Assembly: GCA_902795525.1 (NCBI GenBank)
Contig: CADBLN010000131.1
Span: forward strand, 1-5,300
Direction of reading: 5' to 3'
From: an uncultured Erysipelotrichaceae bacterium
Lineage (GTDB): Bacteria; Bacillota_I; Bacilli_A; Erysipelotrichales; Erysipelotrichaceae
DNA: 5,300 nucleotides
Position numbers and translations under genes: made by a program
Part shown: positions 1-5,300 of the stretch, piece by piece
Layout of the letters: the number at the start of each line of letters is the position of its first letter
Numbering within the stretch: the stretch's first letter is position 1
The notes under the pieces: generated by a model
What the model saw: only the letters and a program-made list of their open reading frames with translations
What the model was told of the DNA's origin: nothing
The model's database searches: none

Positions 1-720
1 ATAATTGATTTAAGAGATAATGGCGGTGGTTACGCTAGCACTTTGGACAGCATGTGTGCTTTCTTTATGGAAGATGGTGCGATTGTTATGATTGAAGAGG
101 ATCGCAATGGAAAAGAAATAATAGATAAGGTGAGAAGATCACAAAAGTTTGATTACAACAAGATTGTTGTGCTAGTAGATGAAGATTCGGCTAGTTGTTC
201 TGAAGTCTTCACCTTGGCTTTAAAAGAAAACTGTGACGCTGTTGTAGTGGGAGAAACCACCTATGGAAAAGGAATTGCTCAAGTTACCAAAGTATTTGCT
301 GATGGTAGTGCTTTGAAGTATACAGATGTAATATGGAAATCAGGAAAAGGAGTTTCAATCCATGGTGTGGGAATCACTCCTGATTATGTTGTTAGATTAC
401 ATGATGCCTTCTACAAGAGTTATATTACTTTAGAAGAAGATGAATTATATAAATATGATGAAGTAAATGAAAAAGTTGCCACTGCCCAATTAATTCTAGA
501 TTTCTTGGGCTATGGGGTTGATAGGACTGATGGATATTTTTCACAAGCTACCCAAAGCTCAATGCTCAAGTTCCAACAAGATAATTCACTTGAAGTAACT
601 GGAACTTTGAATAGGGAAACGGCAAATGCTTTATCTAGCACCATGATTTATGAATGGAATATGAATAGAAAAATGCATGATGTTCAAATGCAAAAGGCTA
701 TGGAGATTGTTAAGCAGTAA
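1..720 (+). CDS. S41 family carboxy-terminal processing protease with peptidoglycan-binding domain (5' truncated by window)
   Basis: This is the C-terminal 239 residues of a CtpA/CtpB-like serine protease, which cleaves envelope proteins outside the membrane. The frame is open from base 1, so the membrane anchor and PDZ domain lie upstream of the window. The S41 core is plain: DLRDNGGG near the start, then DSASCSE with the catalytic Ser codon at 193-195, and GETTYGKG with the catalytic Lys codon at 268-270. The Ser-Lys spacing of 25 residues equals that of the E. coli Tsp dyad. After the protease core, about window residues 158-215 (bases 472-645) form a peptidoglycan-binding type 1 domain (QLILDFLGYG, then a Gln-rich helix and VTGTLNRETANAL). 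This is the usual architecture of Bacillus and Clostridium Ctp proteins. The stop TAA overlaps the uvrB start by one base. In clostridia a Ctp gene often sits near ftsEX and uvrBA, so the neighbourhood is plausible. The exact paralogue (CtpA or CtpB) cannot be told from this part. Confidence 0.95.
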   Translation: MIDLRDNGGGYASTLDSMCAFFMEDGAIVMIEEDRNGKEIIDKVRRSQKFDYNKIVVLVDEDSASCSEVFTLALKENCDAVVVGETTYGKGIAQVTKVFADGSALKYTDVIWKSGKGVSIHGVGITPDYVVRLHDAFYKSYITLEEDELYKYDEVNEKVATAQLILDFLGYGVDRTDGYFSQATQSSMLKFQQDNSLEVTGTLNRETANALSSTMIYEWNMNRKMHDVQMQKAMEIVKQ

Positions 721-2693
721 TGGATGGTAAATTTGAATTAATTACAAATTTTCAGCCTACTGGGGATCAACCAGAAGCAATCGCAAGTTTGGTTGAAGGT
801 TTGAAACAAAATAAGAAGAATCAAGTTTTACTTGGTGCAACCGGCACTGGTAAAACTTTTACTATTGCCAATGTAATTGCCCAAGTTAATAAACCAACAT
901 TAGTTTTTGTCCATAATAAAACTTTAGCGGGACAATTGTACACTGAGTTTAAAGAATTATTTCCTAACAATCATGTGGAATATTTCGTTTCTAACTTTGA
1001 CTATTATCAACCAGAAGCATATATTCCTAAAACAGATACTTACATTGAAAAAAACGCCATGATTAACGATGAGTTAGACATGCTTCGTTTAGCGGCCATG
1101 AATGCTTTATTACAACATCGCGACACCATTATTGTGGCTTCGGTTGCTTGCATTTATGCTACAAGTGACCCATCTCAATATAAGGAAATGTATTTTACTA
1201 TCAAAACAAATCAGAAAATTGATCGAAATGATTTCTTGAAAATGCTCGTTGATATTCAATATGCACGTAATGACTTTGAACTCAAAAGAGGTAATTTTAG
1301 AGTTAGAGGAGATGTGGTAGACATTGCTTTAGGATACACAGATTCATATATCCTAAGAGTGGAATTTTTTGATGATGAAATTGAACGAATTAGTGAAGTA
1401 GATGAGATTACTGGCAAGGTCATTAATGCTTATACTTTATATAACATTTTTCCTGCAACTGGCTATGCCAAAAATAAAAATGATATTTTAAGAGCTTGTG
1501 ACAACATTGAAGCTGAACTAAATGAAAGACTCAAGTATTTTGAAGATAACAACAAACCACTTGAACATGAAAGACTTTCACAAAGATGTCGTTATGATTT
1601 GGAGGCTCTAAGAGAATTTGGCAGCTGTCCAGGCATTGAAAACTATTCTAGACATCTAGAATTCAGGGAACCAAATACTAGAAGTTTCACTTTATTTGAT
1701 TATTTTCCAGATGATTATTTATTAGTGATTGATGAATCACATGTTACTGTTCCTCAAGTTAGGGGAATGTACAATGGTGATAGGAGCAGAAAAGAAACAT
1801 TGGTTGAATATGGTTTTAGACTTCCTAGTGCTTTGGATAACAGGCCATTAAAATTTAATGAGTTTGAAGATGTCATCAATCAGGTTATTTTTGTGTCTGC
1901 TACTCCTGGCGATTATGAGCTAGCTAGAACTGAAAATGAAGTTGTTGAACAAATTATTAGACCAACAGGATTGTTAGATCCGATTATTGAAGTAAGACCA
2001 ACTAAAGGTCAAATAGATGACATCATCTATGAAATAGGTGAAAGAATTAAAAATAATGAAAGAACCTTAATAACAACTTTGACAGTTCGAATGGCTGAAG
2101 AATTAACCAAATACTTACAAGCACAGGGTTTTAATGTGGCTTATTTACATCATGAGACCAAAACCCTTGAAAGAACAGAAATAATTAGAGATTTAAGGAA
2201 AGGTAAGTATGATGTGCTAGTTGGCATTAACCTTTTAAGAGAAGGTTTGGATATTCCAGAGGTGTCATTAATAGTAATTTTGGATGCGGATAAAGAAGGA
2301 TTCTTGAGAAGCTCAAGAAGCTTGATTCAGACTATCGGTAGAGCTGCCAGAAATGAACATGGCAAGGTCATTATGTATGGAGATAATGTTACTGATTCAA
2401 TGCGAACGGCAATAGAAGAGACAAACAGAAGACGAGACATTCAGGATAAATTCAATAAAGAGCATGGTATTGTTCCTACTACAATCAAAAAGGAGATTAG
2501 AGAAGCAATACACTCCAAAGAAACTCATGAAATGGCTATCAAGTATATGTCTCAAAAACTCAAGAAAGAGAATAAAGCCAGTGATGAATTGCTGAAGCGT
2601 TTGGAAAAAGAGATGCGTGAAGCAGCAAGAATCTTAGACTTTGAAAGAGCTGCAGAGTTAAGAGATATGATTTTAGAAATCAAGGCGGAATAA
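720..2693 (+). CDS. uvrB: UvrB, excinuclease ABC subunit B
   Basis: UvrB is the DNA damage-verifying helicase-like subunit of UvrABC nucleotide excision repair in the cytoplasm. It is loaded by UvrA and recruits UvrC. At 657 aa it is full length. Visible motifs: GDQPEAI at 15-21; Walker A GATGTGKT at 39-46; the beta-hairpin region at 89-101 ending DYYQPEAY; Walker B/motif II DESH at 338-341; SATPGDYE at 393-400; motif V GINLLREGLDIPEVS at 502-516; motif VI QTIGRAAR at 537-544; and the C-terminal UVR (UvrC-interacting) helix pair at about 622-655. Numbering matches characterised UvrBs, so substitutions can be read directly: residues 92-93 are Asn-Phe where Tyr-Tyr is usual, and CIYATSD at 144-150 replaces the usual CIYG-type loop. 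The ATG at 720 is chosen because homology begins at once and the start overlaps the upstream stop (TAATG). The nearest GGAG (702-705) lies 14 bases upstream, so translational coupling to the protease is likely. uvrA is not in the window. Confidence 0.98.
   Translation: MDGKFELITNFQPTGDQPEAIASLVEGLKQNKKNQVLLGATGTGKTFTIANVIAQVNKPTLVFVHNKTLAGQLYTEFKELFPNNHVEYFVSNFDYYQPEAYIPKTDTYIEKNAMINDELDMLRLAAMNALLQHRDTIIVASVACIYATSDPSQYKEMYFTIKTNQKIDRNDFLKMLVDIQYARNDFELKRGNFRVRGDVVDIALGYTDSYILRVEFFDDEIERISEVDEITGKVINAYTLYNIFPATGYAKNKNDILRACDNIEAELNERLKYFEDNNKPLEHERLSQRCRYDLEALREFGSCPGIENYSRHLEFREPNTRSFTLFDYFPDDYLLVIDESHVTVPQVRGMYNGDRSRKETLVEYGFRLPSALDNRPLKFNEFEDVINQVIFVSATPGDYELARTENEVVEQIIRPTGLLDPIIEVRPTKGQIDDIIYEIGERIKNNERTLITTLTVRMAEELTKYLQAQGFNVAYLHHETKTLERTEIIRDLRKGKYDVLVGINLLREGLDIPEVSLIVILDADKEGFLRSSRSLIQTIGRAARNEHGKVIMYGDNVTDSMRTAIEETNRRRDIQDKFNKEHGIVPTTIKKEIREAIHSKETHEMAIKYMSQKLKKENKASDELLKRLEKEMREAARILDFERAAELRDMILEIKAE
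2682..2688 (+). promoter_or_regulatory. Ribosome binding site of maf inside the end of uvrB
   Basis: AAGGCGG, one mismatch from AAGGAGG, ends 8 bases before the ATG at 2697. It lies in the last codons of uvrB. It supports the ATG at 2697 as the maf start and fits co-transcription with uvrB. Confidence 0.7.
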
Positions 2694-2696
2694 GAA

Positions 2697-3266
2697 ATGA
2701 AGAATGTTATTTTAGCAAGTGCTTCACCAAGAAGACGTGAAATCATGAATAAACTAAGGGTTCCATATAAAGTTATTGTTAGTAATGTTCAAGAAAAACG
2801 CAAAACGGAATTGGGCTTGGAAGAACAAATCATGGATATTTCAAATCAAAAAGCCATGGCAGTTTTTAAAGACCACCAAGATGATTTGATAATTGGAGCT
2901 GATACAATTGTTGAGATTGATGGAGAAGTATTAGGAAAGCCTCACAGTCTTTCAGAGGCAAGAGAGATGATTAAGAAACTCTCCGCTAGAACTCATCGGG
3001 TTATAACCGCAGTTACTATTGTTACTGCTGAAGAAACATGGAGTTTTGCGGATACAGCATATGTAACTTTTGAGGAGATAGAAGATAGCGAAATTGAAAA
3101 GTATATCAATACTAAGGAGCCCTATGATAAAGCTGGGGGTTATGCCATTCAAGGTTGGGCAAGTATTTTCATAAGTAAAATAAATGGCAGCTATTTTACA
3201 GTTATGGGTTTCCCATTGCATGTGGTAGCTAAAAAGCTTAAAGAATTGGGCTATACTGTGGTATAA
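2697..3266 (+). CDS. maf: Maf family nucleoside triphosphate pyrophosphatase (dTTP/UTP type)
   Basis: Maf proteins hydrolyse nucleoside triphosphates, including modified pyrimidine nucleotides, to the monophosphate and pyrophosphate, and so clean the nucleotide pool. In Bacillus subtilis overexpressed Maf also inhibits septation. The 189-aa length is typical. Visible family motifs: ASASPRRREIM at 7-17 (phosphate-binding Ser and paired Arg 12-13); GADTIV at 67-72 with the presumed catalytic Asp69; GKP at 80-82; the THRVITAV strand at 99-106; and EPYDKAGGYAIQG at 141-153, followed by INGSYFTVMGFPL at 162-174. The YDKAGGYAIQG and KINGSY blocks resemble E. coli YhdE and B. subtilis Maf (dTTP/UTPase branch) more than YceF. 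Substrate preference is inferred, not proven. The start lies 3 bases after the uvrB stop with a good ribosome binding site, so maf is probably in the same transcript as uvrB. All key residues are present and nothing suggests decay. Confidence 0.95.
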   Translation: MKNVILASASPRRREIMNKLRVPYKVIVSNVQEKRKTELGLEEQIMDISNQKAMAVFKDHQDDLIIGADTIVEIDGEVLGKPHSLSEAREMIKKLSARTHRVITAVTIVTAEETWSFADTAYVTFEEIEDSEIEKYINTKEPYDKAGGYAIQGWASIFISKINGSYFTVMGFPLHVVAKKLKELGYTVV

Positions 3267-3267
3267 T
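3259..3267 (+). promoter_or_regulatory. Putative extended -10 promoter for the MATE gene
   Basis: TGGTATAAT is a perfect extended -10 element (TGn plus TATAAT). It contains the maf stop codon (3264-3266). A start point near 3274 would leave a leader of about 20 bases that still carries the GGGGA ribosome binding site (3280-3284) of the downstream gene. The best -35 at a permitted spacing is weak (TTAAAG at 3238-3243, 18-base spacer), as is common for extended -10 promoters. The call rests on sequence match only. Confidence 0.5.
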
Positions 3268-3292
3268 AGTTCTATACTCGGGGATTATTTAG

Positions 3293-4645
3293 ATGGCTGA
3301 AAAAAAGAACGTTGACTTAACTGAAGGGGTAATTTGGAAACAGCTTTTGAGGTTTGTTTGGCCTATTATTATCGCAAACGTTTTTCAGCGGCTATATGAC
3401 ATAACAAATTCAATGATAGTTGGTAATTACATCAGCAAGGATGCTTTGAGCGCAGTTAGCGCTTGTTCGTCTATAAGTGTAATTGCTAACTATTTCTTTT
3501 ATGGTGTTTCGACTGCCTGTGGCATTATGGCTTCACATTATTATGGGGCCAAGGATAAAGAAAAGCTAAATGAAGTTGTTGAAACATCACTGATTATTGC
3601 AGTTATTTGTGGCATTAGCTTTACCATTCTAGCTGAAATATTTACGCCTGCTTTGATGGCATTTAGTAATGTTGATGCTTCAATATATGCTGATGCCGAA
3701 AGATATTTAAGGGTGTACATGCTTGGTAACACCTTTGTGTTCTTATATAACATTACTTTCTTTATTTTAAGGTCCATTGGTGATTCCAGACATCCTCTGT
3801 ATTATTTAATGATTTCTTGTGTAATCAATATTATCTTGGGTGTTATTTTTGTCAGATACTTGAATATGGGAGTAATTGGAACGGCAGTAGCAACTATAAT
3901 TGCACAATTTGTGGTTGATATTTTTGCGATTAGATTAATATTCAGGATGAAAGATATTTTCAGCTTTGATTTTAGGAAGATGAGAATTAATTGGGACTTT
4001 GTAAAAAGGATGGCAACTTTGGGAGTTCCAGCCTCCATCCAGAATATGTTAATTGGTTTTTCTTCAATGGTGGTTCAATCAAATGTAAATCTGTTCGCCA
4101 ATGAGGTTATCGCCGGGGTTGGTGTTGCCGAAAAAGTGGCTAACTGGGTACATGTTCCAATGATGAGCATTTCAACAATAGGCACAAGTTATGTTGGCCA
4201 GAATTTGGGTGCCAAGAAGTATGACAGGGTTCAGGAAGGAATAAGATTTTGTAATATTATAGCTACAATTATAACAATCATTCTTTCGATAGGCGTATTC
4301 TGGAAAGCTGAGTTTTTTATCAGCTTGTTTAATAAAGATTTAGAAGTAATCAAATATGGATCTACCATGGTTAGATATAGTGTGTGGGGATATATACCAC
4401 TAACATGGTCACATATTTATAACGGTTCTTGCCGTGGGGCAGGGAACGTAAAAATTCCTTTGATTATTGCTGTTATGACACAATGTGTGTTTAGGTATTT
4501 GTTTGTTGTTATTGGTTTAAGAATAAATTTTGATATTCATGTAATCTATTTGGCAGGGGTGCTAACTTATACCTTAGCTGGATTGTTTGCAACACTATAT
4601 TTTAAAACCAGCAAATGGACTAAAGAAGCCCATCTGAGACCATAA
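3293..4645 (+). CDS. MATE family multidrug/cation efflux transporter
   Basis: This is a membrane antiporter of the multidrug and toxin extrusion family (COG0534, NorM/DinF-like), which exports organic cations or other solutes using H+ or Na+ gradients. At 450 aa it has the family's length and two-lobe plan of 12 membrane segments: N-lobe about 17-217, C-lobe about 240-437. Recognisable blocks are FVWPIIIANVFQRLYD at 21-36 (TM1), ASHYYGAKDKEKL at 80-92, ILRSIGDSRHPLYYL at 158-172 (loop before TM5), GVPASIQNML at 244-253 (TM7), YVGQNLGAKKYDRV at 300-313 and NGSCRGAGNVKIPL at 377-390. The second half repeats the first-half motifs, as expected from internal duplication. Two positions usually acidic in the N-lobe appear changed: Asn39 in TM1 and Gly183 in TM5 (NIILG). 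The ATG at 3293 follows GGGGA at 3280-3284 with 8-base spacing. The gene begins 26 bases after maf, may use the promoter on the maf stop, and ends in tandem stops TAA TAG TAA. The substrate is unknown; homologues in Bacillota are often uncharacterised. Confidence 0.93.
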   Translation: MAEKKNVDLTEGVIWKQLLRFVWPIIIANVFQRLYDITNSMIVGNYISKDALSAVSACSSISVIANYFFYGVSTACGIMASHYYGAKDKEKLNEVVETSLIIAVICGISFTILAEIFTPALMAFSNVDASIYADAERYLRVYMLGNTFVFLYNITFFILRSIGDSRHPLYYLMISCVINIILGVIFVRYLNMGVIGTAVATIIAQFVVDIFAIRLIFRMKDIFSFDFRKMRINWDFVKRMATLGVPASIQNMLIGFSSMVVQSNVNLFANEVIAGVGVAEKVANWVHVPMMSISTIGTSYVGQNLGAKKYDRVQEGIRFCNIIATIITIILSIGVFWKAEFFISLFNKDLEVIKYGSTMVRYSVWGYIPLTWSHIYNGSCRGAGNVKIPLIIAVMTQCVFRYLFVVIGLRINFDIHVIYLAGVLTYTLAGLFATLYFKTSKWTKEAHLRP

Positions 4646-4675
4646 TAGTAAACAATATGGTATCATGTTAATATT

Positions 4676-4704
4676 TTGAAAGGCTAGTTACATAGTAGTA
4701 ATAT
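4676..4704 (+). promoter_or_regulatory. Possible sigma-A-type promoter upstream of the surface-protein remnant
   Basis: TTGAAA (4676-4681, 5 of 6 to consensus) is separated by 17 bases from TAATAT (4699-4704, 4 of 6). A start near 4711 would precede AGGGAGA (4718-4724) and an ATG at 4736. This looks like the retained expression signal of the broken gene that follows. In AT-rich DNA such a match can arise by chance. Confidence 0.35.
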
Positions 4705-4727
4705 TTCGTTATTGAACAGGGAGATAA

Positions 4728-5105
4728 GAGCGAATATGGAGAGACCTATATAGATTCACATTAACGTTTGATCTTGATGGTGGAAGTTATGATGGTCAAA
4801 CAAACACTTATGTCATTACTGAATTGGAAGATGAAATAATTAAATTACCTATACCAGAAAAAGAAGGCTATACCTTTGATTATTGGGAAGGTTCAAGATA
4901 TGAAGATGGAGCAGATTATAAAATAACAGAGAATCATAACTTTAAAGCAATATGGAAGTTAAATTCTACAAATGGTGCAGCACCAAAAACAGGAGATAAT
5001 CAGCAGGTTCTATTCTACTCAAGCATGTTGATAGTTTCTTTATTTGGCATATATTCTGTGGTGCAAGGCTTCAAGTTAAAGAAAAGATACGACAATATTA
5101 TTTAA
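4728..5105 (+). pseudogene. Remnant of a cell-wall anchored (LPXTG-like) surface protein with one Listeria-Bacteroides repeat
   Basis: The frame is open from just after a TAA at 4725-4727 to the TAA at 5103-5105, but it has no ATG or GTG and its first TTG (4824) falls in the middle of a domain. The translated product holds one full Listeria-Bacteroides (InlB B-type, Flg_new) repeat at about 4755-4964: it opens FTLTFDLDGGSYDG, continues with KEGYTFDYWEG and ends NFKAIWK. Next come a short linker, the sorting signal APKTGD (4980-4997), a hydrophobic stretch of about 22 residues (VLFYSSMLIVSLFGIYSVVQ, 5007-5066, and on), and a basic tail KLKKR. That is the C-terminus of a sortase-anchored wall protein. 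Signal peptide and ectodomain are missing. An ATG at 4736 with an upstream AGGGAG is in another frame and stops after five codons (MERPI, TAG at 4751-4753). The simplest reading is an internally deleted and frameshifted adhesin gene. Low-level translation of a short protein from TTG 4824 cannot be excluded, but it would lack export signals. Confidence 0.75.
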
Positions 5106-5132
5106 GTATATTGGGTTTATCTAACTAATAGG

Positions 5133-5159
5133 GCCATAGTGTTTGACTATGGCTTTTTT
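5133..5159 (+). terminator. Intrinsic terminator between the surface-protein remnant and ssrA
   Basis: GCCATAGT (5133-5140) and ACTATGGC (5146-5153) form a perfect 8-bp stem around the 5-base loop GTTTG, followed at once by six T (5154-5159). It lies 27 bases after the TAA at 5105. It closes transcription coming from the MATE/surface-protein side; no convincing terminator is seen directly after the MATE gene. The descending arm contains part of the ssrA -35 box. Confidence 0.88.
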
Positions 5160-5170
5160 CGTGCTATAAT
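5143..5170 (+). promoter_or_regulatory. ssrA promoter (consensus -35 and extended -10)
   Basis: TTGACT (5143-5148, 5 of 6) and TATAAT (5165-5170, perfect) are separated by 16 bases, with TGC directly before the -10 (5162-5164) making it an extended -10. Transcription would start near 5176-5178, a few bases before the mature tmRNA 5' end at about 5181, which RNase P would create by trimming the short leader. The near-consensus strength suits an abundant stable RNA. The -35 lies within the loop and 3' arm of the preceding terminator. Confidence 0.88.
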
Positions 5171-5180
5171 TGTTTCACTT

Positions 5181-5300
5181 GGGGGCGTCTTGGTTTCGAC
5201 AGGGCGCTGTTGGATTCAGGTAGCAGTGGTGTGGTTTACCTAAAGAACCAAAATTAAATATAAAAGACAATTATTCATTATCTTTTGCTGCTTAATTAGC
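5181..5300 (+). ncRNA. ssrA: Transfer-messenger RNA (tmRNA), 5' part; 3' end beyond the window
   Basis: tmRNA with SmpB rescues ribosomes stalled on broken mRNAs: it enters as alanyl-tRNA, then serves as template for a degradation tag. The 5' end GGGGGCG is the acceptor strand, and TTGGTTTCGACAGGG (5200-5214) is the hallmark tmRNA D-loop-like region. Pseudoknot 1 can be drawn: stem 1 AGGTA (5218-5222) with TACCT (5237-5241), and stem 2 TGGTT (5232-5236) with AACCA (5246-5250). The tag frame follows and ends SLSFAA-stop (TAA at 5293-5295). The remaining pseudoknots, the T arm and the 3' acceptor strand (normally a total of about 350-400 nt) lie outside. The gene has its own promoter and is separated from upstream genes by a terminator. 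smpB is not visible. Confidence 0.95.
5260..5295 (+). other. tmRNA proteolysis-tag reading frame
   Basis: The frame fixed by the terminal stop reads I-K-D-N-Y-S-L-S-F-A-A. The C-terminus (hydrophobic-Ala-Ala) fits recognition by ClpXP-type proteases, with Phe where Leu is common. The resume codon is not obvious. AUA at 5260 and GAC at 5266 both have U-A at positions -5/-4, as in E. coli; AAA at 5263 lies at the most usual distance (12 nt) from pseudoknot 1. None is Ala. The encoded tag is therefore 9 to 11 residues, plus the Ala carried by tmRNA itself. Confidence 0.8.

Noticed and set aside
43..45. TTG as a start of the protease
   Set aside because: The frame is open to base 1 and the conserved DLRDNGGG motif lies before this codon, so the true start is upstream of the window.
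2552..3221. Minus-strand open frames opposite uvrB/maf (2552-2746 and 2952-3221)
   Set aside because: They lie wholly within strongly supported + strand genes, show no family motif and have low-complexity composition typical of antisense shadows.
3541..4038. Minus-strand open frames opposite the MATE gene (3541-3777 and 3802-4038)
   Set aside because: Their hydrophobic composition mirrors the membrane segments on the + strand, and no independent coding evidence is seen.
4639..4661. Hairpin ACCATA / TATGGT at the MATE stop as a terminator
   Set aside because: The stem has only 6 bp with an 11-base loop and no T-tract follows. It is too weak to call.
4668..4710. Repeated TAATATTT (4670-4677 and 4699-4706) as a regulatory repeat
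   Set aside because: Short AT-only repeats are expected by chance in this composition, and the second copy is better explained as part of a possible -10 element.
4824..4826. TTG as a genuine start of a 93-aa protein
   Set aside because: It falls within the Listeria-Bacteroides repeat, whose first strands (FTLTFDLDGG) are encoded upstream in the same frame, and no ribosome binding site precedes it.
1..5300. Use of genetic code 4 (TGA as Trp), suggested by the Mollicutes-like flavour
   Set aside because: All visible Trp codons are TGG, no in-frame TGA occurs in the intact genes, and the surface-protein frame is blocked upstream by TAA rather than TGA.

Overview
The window is AT-rich DNA from a low-GC Gram-positive bacterium (Bacillota, possibly a lineage near the Mollicutes or Erysipelotrichia). 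The evidence is the base composition, the exclusive use of TAA stops in the intact genes, the Bacillus/Clostridium-like UvrB and S41 protease, and a cell-wall sorting signal of Gram-positive type. Trp is encoded by TGG and no in-frame TGA is used, so the standard bacterial code applies. The exact taxon cannot be fixed from the sequence alone.

All supported genes lie on the + strand. The layout is: (1) 1-720, the C-terminal part of an S41 carboxy-terminal processing protease with a peptidoglycan-binding domain, cut by the window edge; (2) 720-2693, uvrB, overlapping the protease stop by one base (TAATG); (3) 2697-3266, a Maf-type nucleotide pyrophosphatase starting 3 bases after uvrB, with its ribosome binding site inside the uvrB end; (4) 3293-4645, a MATE-family transporter, apparently with its own extended -10 promoter built over the maf stop codon; (5) about 4728-5105, a start-less remnant of a cell-wall anchored surface protein (one Listeria-Bacteroides repeat plus an APKTGD sorting signal); (6) 5133-5159, an intrinsic terminator; (7) 5143-5170, a strong promoter whose -35 box lies inside that terminator; and (8) 5181-5300, the 5' part of tmRNA (ssrA), including pseudoknot 1 and the tag reading frame.

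The first three genes look like one translationally coupled operon joining envelope proteolysis, nucleotide excision repair and nucleotide-pool sanitation. The transporter may be partly independent. The ssrA gene starts a new transcription unit. No mobile element, CRISPR array or clearly new system is visible. The points most worth a second look are the terminator/promoter overlap before ssrA, the tmRNA tag with no obvious Ala resume codon, the broken surface-protein gene, and the loss of two acidic positions in the MATE N-lobe.
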